Source of the DNA: Rhodanobacter sp. A1T4
GTDB taxonomy: Bacteria; Pseudomonadota; Gammaproteobacteria; Xanthomonadales; Rhodanobacteraceae
Reading direction: 5' to 3'
NCBI RefSeq assembly: GCF_014207185.1
Contig: NZ_JACHCP010000003.1
Location: 186,001-250,000, forward strand
DNA: 64,000 nt
The notes under the pieces are model-generated. The model worked only from the letters and a program-made list of their open reading frames with translations. It did not search any database and was not told where the DNA came from. Numbering within the stretch: position 1 is the first letter of the stretch; the number at the start of each line of letters is the position of its first letter. A program made the translations under genes and the position numbers. Shown piece after piece: positions 1 to 8,849 of this stretch.

Positions 1-2
1 TC

Positions 3-2447
3 GGCACCTATACCGCGGCGGGCACCGCGCCAAATACCCTGGCGCTGGGCACGCTCGGCCTGGTCGGCGGCGCCGGCACCGATGCCAACGACTACACGCT
101 GGTCGGCGGTACTGACGCGTATCACATCACCCCGTTGGCGATTTCGTTGGCCACGACCGCACCGAACAAGACCTACGACGGCACCGATACCGCGACCGTG
201 ACCTTCACCGATACCGGTGTGCTGCCGGGCGACACGATCAACTTCAGCGGTGGCCCGTCGACCTTCGCGACGCCTAACGCCGGCAACGGCATCACCGTGA
301 CGACCGACAACATCGTCGCCAGCGGTGCCGATGCAAGCAATTACAGCTTCAGCAATACCTCGACCACCACGGCCGACATTCTGCCGAAGTTGATCACGCT
401 GAACTCGACGCGGCCCTACGACGGCACCACAGGCGCCGACGCCAGCCTGTTTACCACCGGCGGCACACTCGCCACCGGCGTCATGGGCCAGACCTTGACG
501 TTGACCGGCAGCGGCGTGCTGGACAGCAAGAACGCGGGCCTGGAGGACTTCGCCAACTTGGGTTCGCTGACGTTGGGTGGCAACAACGGCAGTCTTGCCA
601 GCAACTACACGCTGGGGACCGGTGCGGGCGATACGGTCGACGTTACGCCGCTGAATATCACCGTCAGCGCGGCAGCGGCGAACAAGGTTTACGACGGCAC
701 CAGCACCGCGGCGGTCACGCTGACCGGCAACGGTGTGATCGCGGGCGATAATCTGAGCTTCACCGACAGCTCGGCGAATTTCGTCAATCCGAACGTCGTG
801 GGCAACGAAACCGTCAACGTGCTCGGCATCGCCGGCAGCGGTACGGACCTGGCCAACTACAACATCCTCAACACCAGCGCGACGGCCACGGCGATGATCA
901 CGCCGGTGCCGATCGTGCTGCAGTCGACACGCGTCTACGACGGCCTGCCCGACGCGGCTGCCAGTCTGTTCCTCACCGGCGGTACGCTGGCTGGCATTCC
1001 GGGGCAGACGCTTACACTGACCGGCAGCGGCGTGCTGACCACCAAGAATGTAGGCAGCCAGCAGCCGTTCCAGAGCCTCGGCACGCTGGCGCTGGGCAAC
1101 GGTACGGGTACCGCCAGCAATTACACACTGAGCCCGATCAGCAACGACTGGGTCACCATCACTCCGCTGGCGATCAACATCACGGCCACCGGCAGCAACA
1201 AGACCTACGACGGCAGCAACGCCGCGACAGTCGCCCTGACCGGCAATGGCGTGCTGCCGGGCGATCAGCTCAGCTTTACCGACGGCTCGGCCACGTTTGC
1301 CTCACCCAACGCCGGCAACGGCATTGCGATCGCGGTGAGCGGCATCAGCGGCAGCGGTGCGGACCTCGGTAATTACACCTTCAACAACACCGCGACCACG
1401 GCGGCCAACATCACTCCAGCCATTCTCAATCTCAGCGGCACGCGCACTTACGATGGCGCCACCGACGCCAGCGCCAATCTGTTCGGCAACAGCGGCGTGC
1501 TGACCGGCGTCAACGGCGAAACGCTGACCTTGAGCGGCACTGGCGTGGTTTCCACCAAGAACGTCGGTACGAACCTGCCGTTCGCCCCGGGTGGCCTGGC
1601 TGGCTTCACCCTCACAGGCGACGGCAGCGCACTGGCCAGCAACTACACCTTCATCGGTGGCACCGATACGTTGACGATTACCCCGGCGCTGCTGCAGGTG
1701 ATCGGCACGGTCGGCACCAACCGCGTCTACAACGGCCTCACCGGCGACACGCTCAGCGGCTCGATGCTGTCCGGTCTGTTCGGCAACGATGCGGTCGCAC
1801 TGGGCAACGACACCGCCGGCACATTCGACAGCAAGAACGTCGGCAACAACAAGCCGATCACCACCGCGATGACTATCAGCGGCGCCGATGCGGGCAATTA
1901 CATCCTGGTGCAGCCGACCGGCATCACCGCCAACGTCACGCCGCTGGGCATCACGGTCAACGCCATCGGCAAGAACAAGCAGTTCGACGGCAACAGCAAC
2001 GCGACCGTCACGCTGAACACTACCGGCGTGCTGCCGGGCGATGCGGTGGGCTTCAACTACCTCACCGCGTTGTTCTCCGATCCCAATGTCGGCAACAACA
2101 AGTCGATTGCCGTGAACGGCATCACCGACACCGGCGCGGATGCCGGCAACTACGTGGTGCTCGATCCGGATACCACCACCACTGCCAACATCACCAATGC
2201 GACCGGCAACAGCGCCGTCAACGGCGCGATCGCACAGGCACAGTCGCTGTTGTGGCCGCACGCCATCGCCACGCCTTATGGCACGGCGACGACGGATACG
2301 GTGAGCGATTACACCGGCAATCACAAAAAGAACCAGGACCAGACACAGCCGATCGAACCCAACGTCAAGCGTTCGGACTTCCGTCCCGGCATCGCGCTCA
2401 AGGTGATCGATGGTGGCGTGCGGCTGCCGACGGATGCACCGCTGTGA
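3..2447 (+). CDS. YDG/MBG-repeat exoprotein (TpsA-like), 5' end outside the window
   Basis: This is the C-terminal 814 residues of a large secreted repeat protein; the frame is open from the first bases, so the start and signal/TPS domain lie to the left. It consists of about eight modules of 70-100 residues in two alternating types. One type carries NKTYDG / GVLPGD / SGADAGNY / ANITP motifs; the other carries TRTYDG / GQTLTLTGSGVL / KNVG / ASNYTL. These match the YDG/MBG-type repeats of filamentous-haemagglutinin-like adhesins. Repeats end near residue 720 of the visible part, followed by a charged, non-repetitive tail of about 80 residues. The transporter gene follows 85 bases downstream, so this is very probably the passenger of a two-partner secretion system, exported to the cell surface or medium. 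The role as adhesin is inferred from family and context. Confidence 0.85.
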   Translation, partial: GTYTAAGTAPNTLALGTLGLVGGAGTDANDYTLVGGTDAYHITPLAISLATTAPNKTYDGTDTATVTFTDTGVLPGDTINFSGGPSTFATPNAGNGITVTTDNIVASGADASNYSFSNTSTTTADILPKLITLNSTRPYDGTTGADASLFTTGGTLATGVMGQTLTLTGSGVLDSKNAGLEDFANLGSLTLGGNNGSLASNYTLGTGAGDTVDVTPLNITVSAAAANKVYDGTSTAAVTLTGNGVIAGDNLSFTDSSANFVNPNVVGNETVNVLGIAGSGTDLANYNILNTSATATAMITPVPIVLQSTRVYDGLPDAAASLFLTGGTLAGIPGQTLTLTGSGVLTTKNVGSQQPFQSLGTLALGNGTGTASNYTLSPISNDWVTITPLAINITATGSNKTYDGSNAATVALTGNGVLPGDQLSFTDGSATFASPNAGNGIAIAVSGISGSGADLGNYTFNNTATTAANITPAILNLSGTRTYDGATDASANLFGNSGVLTGVNGETLTLSGTGVVSTKNVGTNLPFAPGGLAGFTLTGDGSALASNYTFIGGTDTLTITPALLQVIGTVGTNRVYNGLTGDTLSGSMLSGLFGNDAVALGNDTAGTFDSKNVGNNKPITTAMTISGADAGNYILVQPTGITANVTPLGITVNAIGKNKQFDGNSNATVTLNTTGVLPGDAVGFNYLTALFSDPNVGNNKSIAVNGITDTGADAGNYVVLDPDTTTTANITNATGNSAVNGAIAQAQSLLWPHAIATPYGTATTDTVSDYTGNHKKNQDQTQPIEPNVKRSDFRPGIALKVIDGGVRLPTDAPL

Positions 2448-2532
2448 GCTGGCGACACGACAGTTTGCGGGACGCAGCGTCACGCGACGCCCGTTCCGGT
2501 TTTTCTCTCCCTTCGGCTTCCGGCATTTTGCT

Positions 2533-4215
2533 ATGACTACGCGCTCCACCTTTCCGCCCCTCTCCGCGCTCGGCCTGGCGTGCCTGTTCGCTACCGGCGC
2601 AGTGCAGGCGCAGTCCCGGCCGCCGGACAGCGGCCAGATCCTGCAGCAGCAGACGCCACGCACGGCCACGCCGACTCCGTCGTCGAACACGGGGTTAACC
2701 ATCCAAAGGCCGGCCGAAAGTGCGGCGGACAGTAATGTGCCGTTCCAGGTGACGAAGATCGAAATCACCGGCAACACGCTGGTGTCGACCGATCTGCTGC
2801 ACCGGCAGGTCGCCTCCAGCGAAGGCCAGACGCTGACGCTCACGCAACTCAACGTGCTGGCTGCGCGCATCACGCAGGTCTACCACCAGCTCGGCTATCC
2901 GCTGGACAGCGCGTACGTTCCGGCGCAGACGCTGAGCGGCGGCGTGGTGCGCATCGCGGTAGTGGAAGCGCGCTACGGCACGGTCAGCCTGGACAACCAG
3001 AGCACCGTGTCCGACCACCCGTTGCGTGCCACGCTGTCCCCATTGTCGCCGGGCGCGCCGGTGGAGCAGGGCTCGCTCGATCGCAGCCTGCTGCTGCTGT
3101 CGGATATTCCGGGCGTGATCGTCAGTTCGGTGCTGCGTCCCGGCACCACGGCGGGTACGTCCGATCTCGCGGTAACCGCCACCCCGGCACCGCGCTATTC
3201 CGGCACCGTCGGGCTGGACAATTTCGGCAACACCTATACCGGTCGCGCGCGCTTCACCGGCACCTTCGATATCAACAGCCTGCTGCATCAGGGCGACGTA
3301 CTCGACCTCAACGCGATTACCTCCGGCGCCGACATGAGCTACGGCCGGGTTGGCTACAAGTACCTGCTCAATGGCCAGGGCACGACGATCGGTGCCTCGG
3401 TGTCGGCACTGAGCTACCGGCTCGGCAACGGCCTGCAGGATCTGCACGCGCACGGCACCGCGCAGGTGCAGAGCATCTATCTCTCGCAGCCGATCATCCG
3501 CAGCGCAACGAGCAATCTCTACGGCCAGATCGAGTTCGACCACAAGCGACTGAACGACGATGTCGATGTGACTGCGATCGACACCAATCGCCATACCGAT
3601 TCGTGGACTGCCACGCTGGCCGGCGACCATATCGACGACCATGGCAATTTCAACTACATGGTCAGCGCCACCCACGGCGATCTGAGGTTCGACAACGACC
3701 TGGCGCAGTTCATCGATGCGATCAGCGCCAATACGGCGGGCAGCTACAACCGTTACAACCTGTCCGTGTCGCGGTTGCAGACGCTAAGCACCAACAATGC
3801 GCTGTATGTCGGCTTCACCGACCAGTGGGCCAGCAAGAACCTGGACTCTTCTGAACAGTTCTTCCTGGGCGGACCGAACACGGTGCGCGGCTACGATGTC
3901 GGCGAACTCACCGGCGCGCAGGGCAACCTGGTGACGATCGAGTTTCGTCATCACCTGGAGCTGTCCTGGCCCGGCGCATGGCAGGTCAGCGGCTTTGTCG
4001 ACAGCGGCCATGTCGAGCCGTACAAGACCACCTTTGTCCCTGGCCCGAACAGCGCTCGCATGAACAGCGCTGGCCTCGGCCTGAACTGGAACGGTCCCAA
4101 CAACTGGCTTGTCAACGCCAGCATCTCGGTTCCGGTCGGCAACACCCCGGCGCTGCTCAACGAAGAATATTCCACCCGATTCTGGTTGCAGGTGCAGAAG
4201 GGTTTTGCGTTCTGA
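2533..4215 (+). CDS. ShlB/FhaC/HecB-type two-partner secretion transporter (TpsB)
   Basis: Outer-membrane transporter that would export the upstream repeat protein. The 560-residue product opens with a signal peptide (hydrophobic LSALGLACLFATG, cleavage after AVQA). A Gln/Pro/Thr-rich linker follows, then a POTRA_2 domain at about 70-145 (VTKIEITGNTLVSTD). The rest is a ShlB-type beta barrel containing the family signature FLGGPNTVRGYDVGEL near residue 445, whose VRGY is the loop-6 motif, and it ends in Phe (GFAF) as expected of a barrel. The reading frame is open upstream to 2410, but that would overlap the passenger gene and lacks a signal peptide, so the ATG at 2533 was chosen. A strong terminator follows, so passenger and transporter probably form one transcript. 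Confidence 0.93.
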   Translation: MTTRSTFPPLSALGLACLFATGAVQAQSRPPDSGQILQQQTPRTATPTPSSNTGLTIQRPAESAADSNVPFQVTKIEITGNTLVSTDLLHRQVASSEGQTLTLTQLNVLAARITQVYHQLGYPLDSAYVPAQTLSGGVVRIAVVEARYGTVSLDNQSTVSDHPLRATLSPLSPGAPVEQGSLDRSLLLLSDIPGVIVSSVLRPGTTAGTSDLAVTATPAPRYSGTVGLDNFGNTYTGRARFTGTFDINSLLHQGDVLDLNAITSGADMSYGRVGYKYLLNGQGTTIGASVSALSYRLGNGLQDLHAHGTAQVQSIYLSQPIIRSATSNLYGQIEFDHKRLNDDVDVTAIDTNRHTDSWTATLAGDHIDDHGNFNYMVSATHGDLRFDNDLAQFIDAISANTAGSYNRYNLSVSRLQTLSTNNALYVGFTDQWASKNLDSSEQFFLGGPNTVRGYDVGELTGAQGNLVTIEFRHHLELSWPGAWQVSGFVDSGHVEPYKTTFVPGPNSARMNSAGLGLNWNGPNNWLVNASISVPVGNTPALLNEEYSTRFWLQVQKGFAF

Positions 4216-4242
4216 GTGGCCCGCCATGATGTGATCGGCCTG

Positions 4243-4277
4243 ACAGGCCTGCGCGGGTTGGCAGGTCTGTTTTTATT
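4243..4277 (+). terminator. Intrinsic terminator after the TpsB gene
   Basis: A 10-bp stem (ACAGGCCTGC with GCAGGTCTGT, one G-T wobble) encloses an 8-base loop and runs directly into TTTTTATT. It starts 28 bases after the transporter stop codon and closes the two-partner secretion unit. Confidence 0.8.
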
Positions 4278-4398
4278 GAGTCATCTACGCAGCACCGATC
4301 AGGTAGACGCAGGCGTGATACAGCCGTCTGCAGCACACGCTTCTTTGCCGATAGCGGTCACGTGCAGCCGTCCAGGGCCAGCGTTTCCGGCATCGCGC

Positions 4399-5592
4399 TC
4401 ACGGTTCGCCTAATCGCGCGCGCAGTGATGGATCGAGACTCCAGGTCGGGTGATCGCGATGGAATTGCAGCAGGCGGCGCTGCGCTTCAGTGTCGTTGTG
4501 TTGCGCGAACAGCGCATTGATCTTGGCGAGTTCCTGCGCAGGCGTATCGCTCGGCTGTTTGGCGGTGTCCGTTTGATTCACTGACGATGAGAATGCGGGT
4601 GCCGGCGCGGGTGCCGGCATCGGCGCTGATCTGCCCGCAATGATGATGGATGGTTCGGGTGACGGAGTGGCCATCACTACTGGCGCAGCATCAGACGGAA
4701 TATCCGCAATGGCGGGAGCGGGCGCAGGTGCTGGCACCGGGGTAGCTGGTGGCGGACTTGGTGCGGGTGGGGCCGCTGGCCGCGCGATGGTTGTGGCGCT
4801 GAACGCGACGATGTTCGCATTCGTCGGGGCGGGCTGCGCAAGAGCAGTCTGCATTTTCTCTGGTTGCAACGTCGATGAATTTCCCGATGTATAAGCCTCG
4901 TGGCTTGGCGATACCGGTGCGCTAGAAGACATTTCTTCGAGAGGTGGCGGCATGCTGGCCACGCGCGATTGCATGGCAACGGCTTTTTCAGCGACCGCGC
5001 GGGGCGATTTGCGTATCGCGTTGGAGACGATACTTGAATCGATAGTTCTCGCGCGCGGCTTTACGGGTTCGGTGGGATGCACCACTGGCGTGCGCAAACT
5101 TTCTTGTGCCGCCACGACTGCACTGGCGACCGGCGCCATCGGAGTACCCTCGCGCGCGGCAGGCACAACTGTCGAAGCCGCGGGTACGGCAGCCCGATAG
5201 TCCGCACCGTCCGCGGCGGTCGAAGCGCTGTTCGGCATTTCGCTCATATGCCACGCCACGCCGGCCACCAGCACCAGCGTAGCCGCAGTGGCCAAACCGA
5301 TCAGCCAGCGCGGCGCGGCTTTCCTTGGGCGAGCAGCGCCAATCGGTGTAACCACATCGGACGCATTTTTTGGAGCTGCATACGTCGCCGCTGAAGCTTC
5401 GGCATGAAGGCGCTGCTCACTCTGTTGTGTCTCGGATGCGATGGCTGCTGCTGCGGCAAGCCGCACTGCGGCATCAAGCGCCGGGCCCGGTTCGCTTCGC
5501 GGCAGCTGGCGATAAAGCGCCGACAGCTCCGCTTCGCCGGGTAGCGCGTCGTCCGGTTCCATCGGGTCTTGCGGTGGCAGATGCGTGGTCAT
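4399..5592 (-). CDS. Anti-sigma-factor-like single-pass membrane protein
   Basis: Protein of 397 residues whose start codon overlaps the stop of the ECF sigma gene by four bases, so the two are translationally coupled. The N-terminal ~110 residues look cytoplasmic (ELSALYRQLPRSEPGPALD, then Ala-rich helices). One transmembrane helix follows at about 115-135 (RWLIGLATAATLVLVAGVAW), then a long Pro/Ala/Ser-rich periplasmic region of about 210 residues. A small conserved-looking C-terminal segment contains LAKINALFAQHNDTEAQRRLLQFHRDHP. No HxxxCxxC zinc motif is present. Position and topology argue for an anti-sigma factor controlling the upstream sigma factor; the sequence alone does not prove it. 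Confidence 0.7.
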   Translation of the reverse strand: MTTHLPPQDPMEPDDALPGEAELSALYRQLPRSEPGPALDAAVRLAAAAAIASETQQSEQRLHAEASAATYAAPKNASDVVTPIGAARPRKAAPRWLIGLATAATLVLVAGVAWHMSEMPNSASTAADGADYRAAVPAASTVVPAAREGTPMAPVASAVVAAQESLRTPVVHPTEPVKPRARTIDSSIVSNAIRKSPRAVAEKAVAMQSRVASMPPPLEEMSSSAPVSPSHEAYTSGNSSTLQPEKMQTALAQPAPTNANIVAFSATTIARPAAPPAPSPPPATPVPAPAPAPAIADIPSDAAPVVMATPSPEPSIIIAGRSAPMPAPAPAPAFSSSVNQTDTAKQPSDTPAQELAKINALFAQHNDTEAQRRLLQFHRDHPTWSLDPSLRARLGEP

Positions 5593-6203
5593 TCGGAGAG
5601 TACTTCGCGTAATCGATTCATGGCATAGCGCAGGCGCGACTTGACCGTCTCGCGGCCGGTGCCGGTCACCGAGGCGATTTCCTCCAGACTCAATTCCTGT
5701 TCCATACGCAGAAGAATGACTTCACGCTGCTCGTCGGGCAACCGGTCGATCGCATGCTGCAGGTTGCGACGACGCTCGAAGTTGGACAGCGCGTGCTCGG
5801 GCTGTTCGCGTTCGGGCATCGCCACGTTGGATAGCGCAGCCTCCGCTTCGTCGCCGACGGCCATCGGTTTTTGCCGACGCAGGCTGTCCACGATCAGGTT
5901 GTGCGCGATCTGCAGCAGCCAGGTGCTGAATTTCGCCTGTGGCTGATAGCTCGCGCGTGCGTTAATCACACGGCTCCAGGTTTCCTGAAAAAGTTCGTCG
6001 GTGCGATGTGGATCGCGCAGGCTGCGAAGCAGGTAGCGGTATAGCGTGCCTCGGTGTCGCGCATACAAGGTTTCGAACGCGACGAGATCGCCGCGCGCGT
6101 AGGCAAGCATCAGCATTGCATCGGGGTCGACCGCCACATCCATGGCGGTCGAGGTTAATCCTACGGCGCGGTGCGGGGAAGCGTTTGCCGAAAACGACAT
6201 CAT
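5589..6203 (-). CDS. ECF-type RNA polymerase sigma factor (sigma-70 family)
   Basis: A 204-residue sigma factor with only regions 2 and 4. Region 2 lies at about 38-108 (FETLYARHRGTLYRYLLRSL, DELFQETWSRVI, FSTWLLQIAHNLIVDSLRR). Region 4 lies at about 140-200 (LPDEQREVILLRMEQELSLEEIASVTGTGRETVKSRLRYAMNRL is split by the helix-turn-helix). Two ATG codons open the gene at 6203 and 6200 without a clear Shine-Dalgarno. A third ATG at 6143 would still leave both domains intact, so the true start is uncertain. It sits 74 bases downstream of the VWA lipoprotein gene and is coupled to the anti-sigma-like gene, suggesting a three-gene envelope-response unit. Its regulon cannot be read from this window. 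Confidence 0.92.
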   Translation of the reverse strand: MMSFSANASPHRAVGLTSTAMDVAVDPDAMLMLAYARGDLVAFETLYARHRGTLYRYLLRSLRDPHRTDELFQETWSRVINARASYQPQAKFSTWLLQIAHNLIVDSLRRQKPMAVGDEAEAALSNVAMPEREQPEHALSNFERRRNLQHAIDRLPDEQREVILLRMEQELSLEEIASVTGTGRETVKSRLRYAMNRLREVLSE

Positions 6204-6277
6204 TACGGGTTCTGGAGAGCGGCGGCGATCGGAGAATAGCGATCCCGATATCGCCGCCGTGCCTGCGAGTCAGCTAC

Positions 6278-8149
6278 TCAGCGCGCGGCCGTGGCAGCTT
6301 CCACCTGCGTGCGCGTCGACAGTCCATCAGCCAGGTTCACCAGCTGTACGAAACCGGCGCGATAGCCGTTGGCATCGTCGCCGCGCGCGCCAGCCGCCAG
6401 CATCGCGATCTGCGCATAGCCGTAGCCGTCCAGATATTTGCCGCCGCGCAGTGCATCGGCGAATGCGGCCACGGCCGCGGCATAGCGCAAACGGCTACTC
6501 GCGGTAGTTTGTGGCTGAGCTGCGATCGGCGTTTCGATCAACCGGCTTTGCGACTGGTCGGGCAGCTTGTAGCGCAAGCGCAGAAAGGCCAGTTCGCCGC
6601 TACGCGTGGCGGAAGGCTTTTGTTCGCCATCTTGCGCGTAGCGCAGCGGATCGATACGACCAGCGTCCGAGCTTTTGGGTGTGATCTCATAGATGGCGGT
6701 GACGTTGGCGCCGGCACCAATTTCACCGGCATCGACCTTGTCGTTGTTGAAATCCTCACGCTTGAGCATGCGCTTCTCGTAACCGATCAGACGGTATTCC
6801 TGCACTTGTGTGGGGTTGAATTCGACCTGGATTTTCACGTCCTTGGCAATCGTCAACAAAGTGGATGACATCTCATCGACCAAAACACGGCGTCCTTCCT
6901 GCAGGCTGTCGATGTAGTGGTGACTGCCGTTGCCGGCATCGGCCAGCATCACGCCCATCGCGTCGTTGTAGTTGCCTTCGCCGAAGCCGAGTGTGGTGAG
7001 CGTAATGCCGGTTTTCCGTTTGTCCTCGATCTTGGTTTTCAGCGCGTCTTCGCTGACGGTGCCGACATTGAAGTCGCCATCGGTGGAAAGGATGACCCGA
7101 TTCACGCCGCCCTTGATGAAACCCTGCTCGGCCTGGGCGTAGGCCATGTCGATACCGGCGCCGCCGTTGGTCGAACCGTAGGCCTGGAGGCTATCAATGG
7201 CAGCATCGATCGTGGCGTGCTGATCGCCGGGCGTGGAGGGCAGGGCAATGCCGGCAGTACCCGCATACGTGACGATGGCCACGCGATCCTGCTTGCGCAG
7301 CTCGCGCACCAGCTGCTTGAGTGATGCCTGCAGCAGCGGCAGCTTGGCTGGCTCGTTCATCGAGCCGGAGGTATCGATGAGGAAGACCAGGTTGGATGGG
7401 GGAATCTCTTCCTTCGGCACGCGGTAGCCCTGGATGCCGACCAGCAGCAGCTGTCGTTTGGCGTTCCACGGCGCTGGCGCCAGCTCGGTGGTGACGCTGA
7501 AAGGCTGCTCGCGACTGGCCGGCGGCGTATAGCCGTAGTCGAAGTAGTTGATGAATTCCTCGGCGCGCACCGCATCGGCCGGCGGCAACTGCCCCTCGTT
7601 CAACATGCGTCGCACGTTGGTGTACGAGCCGGTGTCGACATCGATGCTGAAGGTCGACACCGGCTGTTCGCTGACCAGCTGCACGGAATTGGTATCGCGG
7701 TGCGTGTAATTCTCGCGGTCGATGTCGCCCGGCATCGGCTGCAGCGGCATGTAGCCGATACGCATCGCGTTGCCGCCGGTGATCCGCATCGCCATGGCGG
7801 GGGCTGGCGCCGGCATCGACATTTCCTGGATCGGCATGGGCGGCGTAGGCGCAGGCATGGGTGCAGGCATCATCGGCAGGGTCTTTCTTTGAAGAGCGTT
7901 AACGGCCAGAGCCTCGCTATGTGAGCTTGTCGAGGCGTGTACCGCCGTGGTCGCCATGGCCGACGGCTGCGGTGTCGTGGATGACTGTCCTGATGAATCC
8001 GCCGGTGTCTTAGGCTGGGTTTGTTGTGGATGGGATGGCGGCGGCGTGGGCAGCGCCGGCTTGTCCGGTTGGGGCTTTGATACGTCGCAGCCGGCCAGCC
8101 ATACCAGCAGGGCGACCAGCAGACTGCATAACAGGGTTTTCAGATTCAT
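6278..8149 (-). CDS. YfbK-like VWA-domain lipoprotein
   Basis: Product of 623 residues with a lipoprotein signal peptide ending in LVWLAGC, placing it as a membrane-anchored periplasmic or outer-membrane protein. A Pro/Gln/Ala/Met-rich linker (about 25-120) precedes a von Willebrand factor A N-terminal module (FSIDVDTGSYTNVRRML). The VWA domain follows, with the metal-site motif FLIDTSGSM, and then a C-terminal DUF3520-type region (YEITPKSS, LRYKLPDQ). This domain order is that of the YfbK family, whose biochemical role is unknown. ATG 8149 was chosen because GGAGGA stands about nine bases upstream and the lipobox follows; the frame extends to 8290 without such support. It precedes the sigma/anti-sigma pair on the same strand. 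Confidence 0.88.
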   Translation of the reverse strand: MNLKTLLCSLLVALLVWLAGCDVSKPQPDKPALPTPPPSHPQQTQPKTPADSSGQSSTTPQPSAMATTAVHASTSSHSEALAVNALQRKTLPMMPAPMPAPTPPMPIQEMSMPAPAPAMAMRITGGNAMRIGYMPLQPMPGDIDRENYTHRDTNSVQLVSEQPVSTFSIDVDTGSYTNVRRMLNEGQLPPADAVRAEEFINYFDYGYTPPASREQPFSVTTELAPAPWNAKRQLLLVGIQGYRVPKEEIPPSNLVFLIDTSGSMNEPAKLPLLQASLKQLVRELRKQDRVAIVTYAGTAGIALPSTPGDQHATIDAAIDSLQAYGSTNGGAGIDMAYAQAEQGFIKGGVNRVILSTDGDFNVGTVSEDALKTKIEDKRKTGITLTTLGFGEGNYNDAMGVMLADAGNGSHHYIDSLQEGRRVLVDEMSSTLLTIAKDVKIQVEFNPTQVQEYRLIGYEKRMLKREDFNNDKVDAGEIGAGANVTAIYEITPKSSDAGRIDPLRYAQDGEQKPSATRSGELAFLRLRYKLPDQSQSRLIETPIAAQPQTTASSRLRYAAAVAAFADALRGGKYLDGYGYAQIAMLAAGARGDDANGYRAGFVQLVNLADGLSTRTQVEAATAAR

Positions 8150-8261
8150 GGGACGGGTCCTCCTCCGGTGGTGTGCTAGATGAAACGCAGCCACGGCGAA
8201 AAAGGGGTTGAGGGTGCAAGGCGCGGTAGCATGTCGACTTTGGCGACACCATCGGAACGAC

Positions 8262-8732
8262 ATGATCAACAACGACGTACTGCGCAGCATCCGCTACATG
8301 CTCGACCTCAGCGATGGCAAGGTGGTGGAAATCACCAAACTCGCCGATGCGAATTTCCCAATCGAGAAAGAGGATGTGCAGGCATTTTTGAAAAAGGACG
8401 AGGACGCCGGCTACGTGGAGTGCAGCAACAGCGTGCTGGCGCACTTCCTCGATGGTTTGGTGGTGCAGCGCCGCGGCCGCGACGAAAGCCTGCCGCCGCG
8501 GCCGGTGGAAAAGCGCGTCACCAACAATGTGGTGCTGAAGAAACTGCGCGTGGCCTTCGAGCTGAAAGATGTGGACATGCACCAGATCCTCGCCGACGCA
8601 GGCTTTCCGATTTCCAAGCCGGAACTCAGCGCGCTGTTTCGCCAGCCTGACCACAAGAATTTCAGGCTGTGCGGGGATCAGCTGCTGCGGAATTTTTTGA
8701 AGGGGCTGACATTGCGGGTGCGTGGCAGCTAA
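8262..8732 (+). CDS. yehS: DUF1456 family protein YehS
   Basis: Small 156-residue cytoplasmic protein made of two copies of the DUF1456 module. The first is at about 1-70 (NNDVLRSIRYMLDLSD, FLKKDEDAGYVECSN, LAHFLDGLVVQRRG); the second at about 85-155 (NNVVLKKLRVAFELKD, FRQPDHKNFRLCGDQLLRNFLKGL). Length and internal duplication match E. coli YehS, whose function is unknown. ATG 8262 starts at the conserved MINNDVLR; the 18 codons upstream in frame resemble no family member. It is divergent from the VWA gene with a 112-base intergenic space. Confidence 0.9.
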   Translation: MINNDVLRSIRYMLDLSDGKVVEITKLADANFPIEKEDVQAFLKKDEDAGYVECSNSVLAHFLDGLVVQRRGRDESLPPRPVEKRVTNNVVLKKLRVAFELKDVDMHQILADAGFPISKPELSALFRQPDHKNFRLCGDQLLRNFLKGLTLRVRGS

Positions 8733-8775
8733 TGGTTGTACGTCGGATAGATATACAATTGGTGTTAGCGCTTTG

Positions 8776-8812
8776 ACAAAAATGCGCCTCCCTGTTTTGC
8801 ACAAGGAGGTGC
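8776..8812 (-). terminator. Intrinsic terminator of the minus-strand SPFH gene
   Basis: Read on the minus strand, GCACCTCC pairs with GGAGGCGC (one G-T wobble) around a 13-base loop and is followed by ATTTTTGT. It lies 38 bases beyond the stop of the SPFH gene, in the convergent space with yehS. Confidence 0.7.
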
Positions 8813-8849
8813 GGATCGGTTGATTGAAGTAGGGATCAGTCGGTTCCGA

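Noticed and set aside
1..2447. CRISPR-like array
   Set aside because: The repeats are in-frame protein modules of 200-300 bases with diverged sequence, not short identical repeats with spacers. No CRISPR array was seen elsewhere either.
1302..2873. 523-codon open frame antisense to the exoprotein gene
   Set aside because: It mirrors the codon bias of the repeat gene on the other strand, is Arg/Gly/Val-rich and has no domain; typical of GC-rich antisense frames.
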